From CAYWGR01 sp964458015 (lineage in GTDB: Bacteria > Planctomycetota > Planctomycetia > Pirellulales > Thermoguttaceae), in the NCBI GenBank assembly GCA_964458015.1, contig CAYWGR010000244.1, forward strand, positions 1 to 6,171: 6,171 bases of DNA, given 5' to 3'. The stretch's first letter is position 1; every line of letters begins with the position of its first letter. The translations under genes were made by a program, and so were the position numbers. Positions 1-5,281 of this stretch are shown here, piece by piece. The notes beneath the pieces are model-generated. The model ran no database searches. It was not told the origin of the DNA and saw only the letters and a program-made list of their open reading frames with translations.

Positions 1-1
1 G

Positions 2-463
2 CCTACGACTTACGACGATCTCGGCAATTTCCTACCCGATGCCGGCGACCGGATGCCGGTAGGCATTGCCTCGGTCGGTGCAAAAATGCGGCTAAGCCAT
101 ATCGCCATTTTTCGCGATTTGTACTACATCGCCGAGTTCGCTTTCTCCGAACATCTCCGCGCCAGTCCCGACCCCGTCAGTTTCACACCCGGCGAATCGG
201 ACGATGACTCGATGGTGCGGAATCGAACCGAGCACCGCGCCGAATTCAAGCTGAAACCCGACCAATTCTTCGTCCTTGGCGACAACAGTGCCCGAAGCAA
301 AGACGGCCGCCTCTGGGGCGCCGACAATTATTGGGTTCCTCGCGAACTGTTGATCGGCAAAGCATTGTTTATCTACTGGCCTCATTCGTGGAATAGAGTC
401 CCCTATGTCAACGTTCCTTTCCCGTTCTTTCCGAATTTCGCAAGAATGGGCTTGGTGCGTTAA
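2..463 (+). CDS. lepB: Signal peptidase I, C-terminal part (gene begins upstream of window)
   Basis: The frame is open from base 2 without a stop, so this is the 3' end of a longer gene; the ATG at 53 is internal. Signal peptidase I is a membrane-anchored serine protease with a Ser/Lys dyad. It cleaves signal peptides from proteins leaving through Sec or Tat. The diagnostic part visible is conserved box E at about 278-319, reading LGDNSARSKDGRLWG, against the family pattern GDNSxxSxDSR. It is followed by a block ending in VPRELLIGKALFIYWPHSW, typical of the C-terminal end of the catalytic domain. The stretch RDLYYIA (about 115-135) fits the region before box E. Box E has Gly where Ser is usual (DGR for DSR). 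The catalytic Ser and Lys boxes lie before the window, so activity cannot be judged. The protein ends at TAA 461-463, 84 bases before lptB on the same strand. Family call is confident; the symbol follows the family name. Confidence 0.88.
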   Translation, partial: PTTYDDLGNFLPDAGDRMPVGIASVGAKMRLSHIAIFRDLYYIAEFAFSEHLRASPDPVSFTPGESDDDSMVRNRTEHRAEFKLKPDQFFVLGDNSARSKDGRLWGADNYWVPRELLIGKALFIYWPHSWNRVPYVNVPFPFFPNFARMGLVR

Positions 464-472
464 TAAACCAAG
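451..472 (+). other. Inverted repeat over the lepB stop codon
   Basis: CTTGGT (451-456) and ACCAAG (467-472) form a perfect 6-bp inverted repeat with a 10-base loop that contains the TAA stop. No T-run follows, so it is not a standard intrinsic terminator. It could be a weak RNA hairpin or chance. Confidence 0.25.
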
Positions 473-512
473 TGGTTATCGAAAAACTCATGGAAAGCCA
501 CGGTCGACTTTT

Positions 513-542
513 CTAGTCCCTAGTCCCTAATCCCTAATCCCT
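513..542. repeat. Tandem heptamer array (CTARTCC), 4.3 copies, abutting the lptB start
   Basis: Four consecutive 7-base units are visible: CTAGTCC, CTAGTCC, CTAATCC and CTAATCC, then CT. The first two copies carry G and the last two carry A at the same position. The other strand reads as GGATTAG units, reminiscent of telomere-type repeats, but this is only a resemblance. The array ends 5 bases before the lptB ATG, so it occupies the place where a Shine-Dalgarno site would lie and leaves that gene without a purine-rich one. It is most likely a small intergenic repeat or a slippage-prone tract. Confidence 0.85.
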
Positions 543-547
543 CTGTC

Positions 548-1291
548 ATGCTCGAAGCCAAAGGATTGGTCAAAGTATACGGCACACGGCGCGTCGTCGA
601 CGGAGTCAACTTCCGCGTCGATAGCGGAGAAATCGTCGGCCTGCTCGGACCGAACGGAGCTGGAAAAACCACCAGCTTCCGCATGACCTGCGGCATGATC
701 GTCCCCCATGCCGGCAAAGTGACCCTAAACGGCGTCGATATCACCGATTGGCCCATGTATCGTCGGGCACGAGACGGCGGCATGGGCTATCTCGCCCAGG
801 AATCCAGCGTCTTCCGCAAGCTTACCGTTGAAAAAAATCTCACAAGCGTCATGGAACTGCTGGGGTTCGATCGCAAGGCACGCACGCATCGCTGCAACGA
901 ATTGCTCGAACAGTTCGACATTACCAAGCTCCGAAAATCGTTGGCTTTGTCACTCTCCGGCGGCGAGCGGCGGCGGTTGGAAATCGCCCGCTGCCTGGTC
1001 TCGAATCCGAAAATCATTTTGCTCGACGAACCTTTCACGGGCATCGACCCCGTCACCATCGCCAGCATTCAAAAAATCATCCGCCGGCTGCGCACGGAAG
1101 GAATTGCCATCCTCATTACCGACCACCAGGTGCGCGAGACGCTGCAAATCACCGACCGCAGCTATGTGATCCGCGCCGGCAAAGTCCTCTGCCACGGCCA
1201 TCCCGACGAAGTGCTGGCCAATCCCGAAGCCCGCAAGTATTACTTCGGTGAAGAAATGGACATCGGCCGCCGGCCCCCGCCCGTGGTTTGA
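548..1291 (+). CDS. lptB: LPS export ABC transporter ATP-binding protein LptB
   Basis: A 247-residue ABC ATPase. In the LptB2FG complex it works on the cytoplasmic face of the inner membrane, hydrolysing ATP to extract LPS and push it along the LptC-A-D bridge to the outer membrane. Visible motifs in order: Walker A GPNGAGKTT (residues 34-42), Q-loop YLAQESSVFRKL (Q84), signature LSGGERRRLEIAR (136-148), Walker B IILLDEP with catalytic E161, and H-loop H193 in TDHQVRETL. The QESSVFRKLTV stretch, the SGGERRR signature, DHQVRETL and the C-terminal KYYFGEE are LptB hallmarks that separate it from LivF/LivG-type ATPases. Length is close to the usual 240. The C-terminus adds a short RRPPP tail. 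The ATG at 548 is the natural start because the first strand of the ATPase fold begins at residue 2. There is no Shine-Dalgarno site; a heptamer array sits there instead. It follows lepB by 84 bases on the same strand. No other lpt gene is in the window. Confidence 0.93.
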   Translation: MLEAKGLVKVYGTRRVVDGVNFRVDSGEIVGLLGPNGAGKTTSFRMTCGMIVPHAGKVTLNGVDITDWPMYRRARDGGMGYLAQESSVFRKLTVEKNLTSVMELLGFDRKARTHRCNELLEQFDITKLRKSLALSLSGGERRRLEIARCLVSNPKIILLDEPFTGIDPVTIASIQKIIRRLRTEGIAILITDHQVRETLQITDRSYVIRAGKVLCHGHPDEVLANPEARKYYFGEEMDIGRRPPPVV

Positions 1292-1318
1292 TCGTGGCCC
1301 AATTATTCTTGCCTATTT

Positions 1319-1353
1319 CGTCATTCTGAGCACAGCGAAGAATCTTCGTGATT
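1319..1353. repeat. Dispersed hairpin repeat, copy 1
   Basis: A 35-base unit beginning CGTCATTCTGAGCACAGCG. It matches the second copy at 1376-1410 at 33 of 35 positions. The core folds as ATTCT (1323-1327) with AGAAT (1339-1343). Two facing GA pairs (1328-1329 with 1337-1338) come next, then GC/GC (1330-1331 with 1335-1336) around a three-base loop ACA. From memory, sequences close to this core recur in the intergenic DNA of many unrelated bacteria; I cannot confirm that here. Confidence 0.85.
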
Positions 1354-1375
1354 CTGGCAAGATCCTCGTCTGTTC

Positions 1376-1410
1376 CGTCATTCTGAGCGCAGCGAAGAAT
1401 CTCCGTGATT
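1376..1410. repeat. Dispersed hairpin repeat, copy 2
   Basis: The second copy, 57 bases downstream of the first and in the same orientation. It differs at two positions. One is in the three-base loop of the predicted hairpin (GCA instead of ACA) and the other is 3' of the stem, so all paired bases are kept. Its AGCGAAGA (1391-1398) can also pair with TCTTCGCT at 1421-1428. Confidence 0.85.
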
Positions 1411-1428
1411 TCGCTACGACTCTTCGCT
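1391..1428 (+). other. 8-bp perfect inverted repeat linking repeat copy 2 to downstream sequence
   Basis: AGCGAAGA (1391-1398) and TCTTCGCT (1421-1428) are exact reverse complements separated by 22 bases. No T-run follows, so it would be at most a weak terminator for lptB. It competes with the internal hairpin of repeat copy 2. The other possible origin is an inverted remnant of the same repeat family. Confidence 0.4.
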
Positions 1429-1784
1429 TAATAACTGCGACGATCTTGCCCATCTTGAACGCATTGCCCATCCAATACGTCCCGCAAATCGCTTGCGGCT
1501 TCGCAAAAGCTCCACCGCGCAACTTTGATTTGGAATCCGTATGATTGGGATAGGAACCTGGACTTACAAACCACGAAAATCTGGGCAAAACGGGGTGCTT
1601 GCGTGGGATTCGTTGAAGTTCCGAGTGGCCGAGTATGGGCAATGTGTGCAATGTGGCACAACCAAAATATTCTGGCCAATCAAATTCCGGCCTCGAAGTC
1701 GATCTTTTGACTGGCTCGGCTTGATCTCTGACGGCGGTAACGATAACATTTCTCGCCTGTGCGATTCCTATCCTAAAGCGCAAC

Positions 1785-1790
1785 AGGAGG
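1785..1790 (+). promoter_or_regulatory. Shine-Dalgarno site fixing the start of the 89-residue gene
   Basis: A perfect AGGAGG ends 9 bases before the ATG at 1800. A TTG directly after it at 1791 is in the same frame but too close to be used, so the ATG at 1800 is the start. Confidence 0.8.
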
Positions 1791-1799
1791 TTGCCAAAC

Positions 1800-2069
1800 A
1801 TGAGGACGGATCCTCTGCCGTACGAAGTGCGTGAACTTGTCTTGCGTACGTTCCAAGATTTCGGGGCGGCGATCTTCAACCCGCTCGATATCGACGAAAA
1901 TATCCTCATCGACGGTGGTCGCTACGCCGCTCGCACCTACAAAGCCGATGGTTACATGGCCATGTGGTTGCTCAGCATCGGCGTCGTCCAGTTCTACGAC
2001 GCCGAAGGCGATATGCTGCTGACCGTGAATTTGTTCGAAGAACTTGAACCGCAACGCATGGCGGCCTAA
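1800..2069 (+). CDS. Small conserved-looking protein of unknown function, 89 residues
   Basis: Not recognised as a named family. It begins MRTDPLPYEVRELV and ends EELEPQRMAA. It is soluble, with no signal peptide or membrane segment and no cysteine. It has an acidic character (DIDENILIDGG, DAEGDM) and alternating hydrophobic stretches (YMAMWLLSIGVVQFYD) suggesting a compact alpha/beta fold. The coding call rests on the strong AGGAGG site 9 bases upstream, a frame kept open for the full length, and a protein-like composition. The gene stands alone on its strand after a long gap and converges on the kinase gene, with stop codons 15 bases apart. No promoter could be assigned with confidence. Function cannot be inferred from the sequence; similar short proteins are, I believe, found in other planctomycetes, but that is recollection, not a search. 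Confidence 0.75.
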   Translation: MRTDPLPYEVRELVLRTFQDFGAAIFNPLDIDENILIDGGRYAARTYKADGYMAMWLLSIGVVQFYDAEGDMLLTVNLFEELEPQRMAA

Positions 2070-2084
2070 TGGATTGTTCTTGCG

Positions 2085-4064
2085 CTACGCGCTGACCAAG
2101 GTCGGCCGGGGATGATCGGTCGAATCGTGCCGCGACGCATAATGAGCGATCATTTCCAGTAAATCGTATCGCTCAACCGGTTTCGAAAGATAGTCGTCAC
2201 AGCCGGCATCCAGACATCGCTGGCGATCGTGGCTCATCGCATGGGCGGTCAATGCGATGATCGGGCCCGTATAACCCAACACGCGCAACTTTCGCGTCGT
2301 TTCATAGCCGTCCAGCACGGGCATCTTCATGTCCATCAGAATGACATCATAATGCTCGAACCGTGGATATTCCCCCTCTTCGACGGCCGTCTTCGACAAT
2401 AGGAGCTTATCCAACGCCTCTTGGCCGTTTTCCGCCACGGCAACCCGGGCGCCTGCCTTGTGCAACAAAAAGGCGATCAATCGTTGATTGTCCGGACCAT
2501 CTTCCACCAATAAAATGCGATATGGAAGTTTTGGCAACGGCTTGTCGCCGCGCCGTCGCGCCGTCTTGATCTTCATCGCCGCTTCCGCCGGATCCTCAAG
2601 CATCGGTACGTTATCCAACGGCCCTGGATCAATCGTCACGCTGAACGTCGTGCCGAGTTGAGGTACGCTGCTGACTCCGATGCTCCCGCCCAGCATCTCC
2701 GAGAGACGTTTGCTGATCATAAGCCCCAAACCGGGGCCTCCGAAACGCCGGCTCGTCGAGGTATCGACTTGCGAAAACGGCTGGAAGAGCCCTTGGATTT
2801 CCTCTTGGGTCATGCCGATGCCCGTGTCGGTCACATCGAACTGCAAGAGTTGCGGCCGCTCCTCGTCCTTCCGCAGCCGGGTGGCGACATGCACTTCGCC
2901 CGATTCGGTGAATTTGATCGCGTTGCCCACCAGGTTGATCAAAATTTGACGCAATCGCTTGGGATCCGTCTTAATGGTTTCCGGCAAGGGCGGATCAAAT
3001 TCCGTTGAAAAGTTCAAATGATGATTCTCGGCGCGCACGCGCATCATCGAGGCAACCTCGGCCACGATGCCGAGGAAAGAACACGACTTCTTCTCCAAAC
3101 TTAGCTTCTCGGCTTCGATATCCGATAGATCCAAAATATCATCAATCATGGTCAGCAGATACTTGCCGTTGCGCTTGATCGTGTTGACTGCTTCAATCAG
3201 GGCGCTATCGGCCGTATTTTCCGCTAATATGTCGGCGAACCCGAGAATGGCGGTCATGGGCGTGCGGATCTCATGGCTCATGTTCGCCAAAAATTCGCTC
3301 TTCGCCCGGGCTGCGGCTTGCGCTGCCGCATTCGCCGATTCCAATGCCTTGTTCGTCGATTCCAAAATATCGGCATGACGCTGGATCAATTCTTCCGCAT
3401 GTTTTCGCTCGGTGATGTCGCGCAATACCGAGATGACGTTCAATCGGTCATCCACCGAAACCACCGATACCGACATCTCTACCGGGAATTCCTCGCCGTT
3501 GCATCGAATTCCCCGAAACTCCAAGATTCGGCTCGATTCCCCGTTCCGCAGGAATTCCTGCAATCCCTGGAGATACTTTTCTCGATAATCGCGGGGCACC
3601 AATAAGTCGTGAATGCAGTTCCCAAGGATTTCCTCGGCCTCGTAGCCGAACATCCGTGAGGCAGCCGTGTTCCAAAACGTGACGCAACCGTTTTGATCCA
3701 ACATGACGATTGCATCATGGGCCGCATCGGCCATTTTGTGCATCCGTTGCTCGCTGCCCTGCAATTCCTGCGTTCGTTGCTGGATGATTTGCTTGATTTG
3801 TTTCGTTCGATCAGCCATGACCAAGACATAGGCAGCCAATAACGCCGTAAAGCTCACCCCGCCCGCCAACATGCTCCACTCGGAATTCTGTACGACTCGA
3901 AAAGCGGCCACGGAAATTCCTAAGCCGAGAAACGAAAGCAGGAAGGTTGGCAAGTACCGTCCCCGCCAGATGCGCATTCCTATTTGCATTGGCCCGCTTG
4001 AACACGTCACCCGTGCGTCCGGCCTATAGGAGGTCGATCGCGTATCTCTTTGACTTGGCGTCAT
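2085..4064 (-). CDS. Membrane-anchored PAS-domain hybrid histidine kinase
   Basis: A 659-residue sensor that should autophosphorylate on His and pass the phosphate to its own receiver domain. Order: hydrophilic N-terminus; two membrane helices (about 37-59 and 64-84) with almost no periplasmic loop; a coiled coil (about 86-112); a PAS/PAC domain (about 108-222, ending in RDITERKHAEE); a linker; dimerisation/phosphoacceptor domain with SHEIRTP (H264); then the ATPase domain. That has an N box INLVGNAIKFT (376-386), G1 DTGIGM (413-418), F box FQPF (427-430) and G2 GGPGLGL (442-448). The receiver domain (about 515-640) has acidic E521/D522, phosphoacceptor D578, T606 and K628. The tiny loop suggests sensing through the cytoplasmic PAS domain or the membrane. 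G2 has Pro444 where Thr or Ser is usual. No phosphotransfer domain or output domain is attached, so an outside phosphotransfer protein is expected. The start is uncertain: Met26 (3989) and Met30 (3977) are alternatives, and none has a strong ribosome site. Confidence 0.95.
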   Translation of the reverse strand: MTPSQRDTRSTSYRPDARVTCSSGPMQIGMRIWRGRYLPTFLLSFLGLGISVAAFRVVQNSEWSMLAGGVSFTALLAAYVLVMADRTKQIKQIIQQRTQELQGSEQRMHKMADAAHDAIVMLDQNGCVTFWNTAASRMFGYEAEEILGNCIHDLLVPRDYREKYLQGLQEFLRNGESSRILEFRGIRCNGEEFPVEMSVSVVSVDDRLNVISVLRDITERKHAEELIQRHADILESTNKALESANAAAQAAARAKSEFLANMSHEIRTPMTAILGFADILAENTADSALIEAVNTIKRNGKYLLTMIDDILDLSDIEAEKLSLEKKSCSFLGIVAEVASMMRVRAENHHLNFSTEFDPPLPETIKTDPKRLRQILINLVGNAIKFTESGEVHVATRLRKDEERPQLLQFDVTDTGIGMTQEEIQGLFQPFSQVDTSTSRRFGGPGLGLMISKRLSEMLGGSIGVSSVPQLGTTFSVTIDPGPLDNVPMLEDPAEAAMKIKTARRRGDKPLPKLPYRILLVEDGPDNQRLIAFLLHKAGARVAVAENGQEALDKLLLSKTAVEEGEYPRFEHYDVILMDMKMPVLDGYETTRKLRVLGYTGPIIALTAHAMSHDRQRCLDAGCDDYLSKPVERYDLLEMIAHYASRHDSTDHPRPTLVSA

Positions 4065-4231
4065 CGGATCCGCTTTCTTGGCTTAGTGGTTTTTGTAGAG
4101 AAACGCACTTCCAAAGAAACGTAGCTTGCGGAACGTGGTTTGCCACATTTGCCGAATATTTTCCGCATTTGTCCGTGTTTTTTCCCTAACTAAGAGCAAT
4201 GGCTCCATGTTTGCAATGTCCTGTTTCTACT

Positions 4232-4260
4232 ATTATTTGCGGTTAATACGGCCTCGGCAA
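4232..4260 (-). promoter_or_regulatory. Possible promoter for the histidine kinase gene
   Basis: On the minus strand, TTGCCG (4255-4260) and AATAAT (4232-4237) are separated by 17 bases, near the sigma-70 pattern (4 of 6 and 5 of 6 matches). Transcription would start near 4225 and give a leader of about 160 bases. Promoter patterns of planctomycetes are poorly defined, so this is tentative. Confidence 0.3.
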
Positions 4261-4450
4261 GTGTCGTAATCACACCCATCGTAAGTGTTTTTCCGCATTC
4301 GAATATCCGCGAGTCGCACCACCAACCCGCATAACCAAACCAAATGGAAATCTTGTTTTTTCCGGCTGGGTATCTGTTGATTATTTTTTGTTTTTTTCTT
4401 GCCGGTTATTCAGTTCGGAAAAAACGCAGCCCCTGCTCGTGGCGGGTGGG

Positions 4451-4479
4451 TTGACCGCGGTCCTTAACGCTCCTATGCT
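4451..4479 (+). promoter_or_regulatory. Sigma-70-type promoter for the cysteine-rich protein gene
   Basis: TTGACC (4451-4456) and TATGCT (4474-4479) lie 17 bases apart, an ideal spacing with 5 of 6 and 4 of 6 consensus matches. Transcription would begin near 4486, about 37 bases before the ATG at 4523. That leaves room for the ribosome site and little else. It probably also drives the methyltransferase gene downstream. Confidence 0.6.
4453..4462. promoter_or_regulatory. 10-bp perfect palindrome over the -35 element, possible operator
   Basis: GACCGCGGTC is its own reverse complement and overlaps the last four bases of the -35 box and the start of the spacer. A dimeric repressor bound here would block the polymerase. 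The site is short and a chance palindrome of this length is not rare. Confidence 0.3.
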
Positions 4480-4506
4480 TTGGAAGACATTGTGTTGATC
4501 CATGCT

Positions 4507-4513
4507 AAAGGAG
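4507..4513 (+). promoter_or_regulatory. Shine-Dalgarno site fixing the start of the cysteine-rich protein
   Basis: AAAGGAG ends 9 bases before the ATG at 4523. An in-frame ATG at 4502 lies upstream of this site and would add seven residues before the signal peptide, so 4523 is the start. Confidence 0.8.
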
Positions 4514-4522
4514 ATTCGAGCG

Positions 4523-5269
4523 ATGAAAACGCTGTCACTTATGCTGTCTTGCGTCGTGCTGCTGATTTTGGCCGACACGGTCGATGCTTGTTATTGCGGT
4601 GCCGCCCGATTTGCCGTGTGCCGTCGCGCCTGTTGCGAGCCGGCGCCACAACAATGTTGCACGGTGATGAAGACCTGCCAAAAGGTCGTCTATCAACAAA
4701 AGCAATACACTTGCTACCGCACCTGCTACGAATCCGTTATTGAAGCTAAAACCATTACGGCCGTGAAATATGTGCCGGAAACCCGCTATCGTCAGTGTGT
4801 CGAGACGGTTTACAAGCCGGTCTACGAAACATCCGAACGCGAAGTATGCTACAACGTTTGCAAGCCGGTTAAATACACGCAGACCGTTCAGGTTTGCAGC
4901 GGACATTGGGAGACTCGCGAGGTTCCTTGCTGTGCTCCCAAGGCCTGCGATCCTTGTGCTCCGGCCGTCAAGACAACGCAGCAATGCCGCGTCTGGGTGC
5001 CCGAAGTCGTTAATAAACAGGTTGAATGCGTCAAATACGTCAACGAAACCGTGATGAAAAAAGTGCCTTGCACGGTCTGTAGGATGGTCGCCGAGCAACG
5101 AACGCTGCAAGTGCCCTATACCGTTTGCAACCCGGTTCCCTACCAGACGACGATTCGCTACGTTAAATACATTCCTAAACAAGTAGCCTACACCTACACG
5201 CGTTGTGAGCCTCAAACGGTCACCGTCCAGGTTCCCGTCCAGGTCTGCTGCCCGGCGGCCTGTAACTAA
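4523..5269 (+). CDS. Exported cysteine/tyrosine-rich YTV-motif cell-wall-type protein
   Basis: A 248-residue protein. Residues 1-20 form a signal peptide: MKT, a hydrophobic core, then cleavage likely after TVDA. The predicted mature chain has about 228 residues with 27 cysteines (nearly 12%) and 18 tyrosines, many Val, Lys and Thr, and one His. Cysteines occur singly, in CC pairs (five) and as CxxC/CxxxC. The body is built of degenerate repeats alternating Tyr/Val strands with Cys pairs, such as KYVPETRYRQC, VYKPVYETSEREVCYNVC and VPYTVCNPVPY. This composition matches the YTV family, which has been reported in the detergent-insoluble protein wall of Rhodopirellula. The likely role is structural, with disulfide cross-linking outside the cytoplasm; that is inference from composition and family. 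The first mature residue is Cys, but VDA before it is a poor lipobox. The start is set by the ribosome site at 4507-4513. The methyltransferase gene follows after 12 bases. Confidence 0.85.
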   Translation: MKTLSLMLSCVVLLILADTVDACYCGAARFAVCRRACCEPAPQQCCTVMKTCQKVVYQQKQYTCYRTCYESVIEAKTITAVKYVPETRYRQCVETVYKPVYETSEREVCYNVCKPVKYTQTVQVCSGHWETREVPCCAPKACDPCAPAVKTTQQCRVWVPEVVNKQVECVKYVNETVMKKVPCTVCRMVAEQRTLQVPYTVCNPVPYQTTIRYVKYIPKQVAYTYTRCEPQTVTVQVPVQVCCPAACN

Positions 5270-5281
5270 CAAAAAACGATC

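Larger units (their letters stand above)
1292..1799. other. Gene-poor interval with dispersed repeats
   Basis: About 500 bases between lptB and the next gene. The first 120 bases hold two copies of a dispersed hairpin repeat and an inverted repeat. The rest (about 1430-1780) has open frames on both strands, but none shows family motifs or a ribosome site, and they overlap one another. A frame on the minus strand (1313-1909) runs straight through both repeat copies and is probably not a gene. A short alternating set of complementary segments occurs at 1483-1506. I see no tRNA-like or known riboswitch structure. It may contain decayed sequence or an undetected RNA. Confidence 0.6.
4065..4522. 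other. Divergent control region between the kinase and wall-protein genes
   Basis: About 460 non-coding bases, AT-richer than the flanking genes and with several T-runs (notably 4381-4400). It contains a good plus-strand promoter near its right end and a possible minus-strand one near the middle. It also contains the direct repeat TTTTCCGCATT at 4159-4169 and 4289-4299. A GAATAT lies close before the first copy and just after the second. A small hairpin GTGG/CCAC is at 4135-4146. I see no RNA gene or known riboswitch. Confidence 0.6.

Noticed and set aside
1319..1428. CRISPR-like array
   Set aside because: Only two repeat copies with a 22-base gap, no cas genes, and the unit has the features of a dispersed hairpin repeat.
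1707..1747. TTGACT followed by GATAAC as a promoter for the 89-residue gene
   Set aside because: The boxes are 29 bases apart, far from the usual 16-18, and no better -10 box lies at the right distance.
1541..1834. Plus-strand open frame in the gene-poor interval
   Set aside because: No ribosome site, no motif, overlaps the well-started gene at 1800 in another frame, and its composition looks random.
1313..1909. Minus-strand open frame of 198 codons
   Set aside because: It runs through both dispersed repeat copies and into the 89-residue gene. The repeated peptide (ESRRFFA) is only the translated repeat, and no family motif is present.
2082..2092. GCGC-TAC-GCGC hairpin as a shared terminator between the converging genes
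   Set aside because: Only a 4-bp stem with a 3-base loop and no T-run on either strand; it is too weak to call.
4502..4522. Upstream ATG at 4502 as the start of the cysteine-rich protein
   Set aside because: It precedes the ribosome site at 4507-4513 and would place charged residues before a signal peptide that starts properly at 4523.
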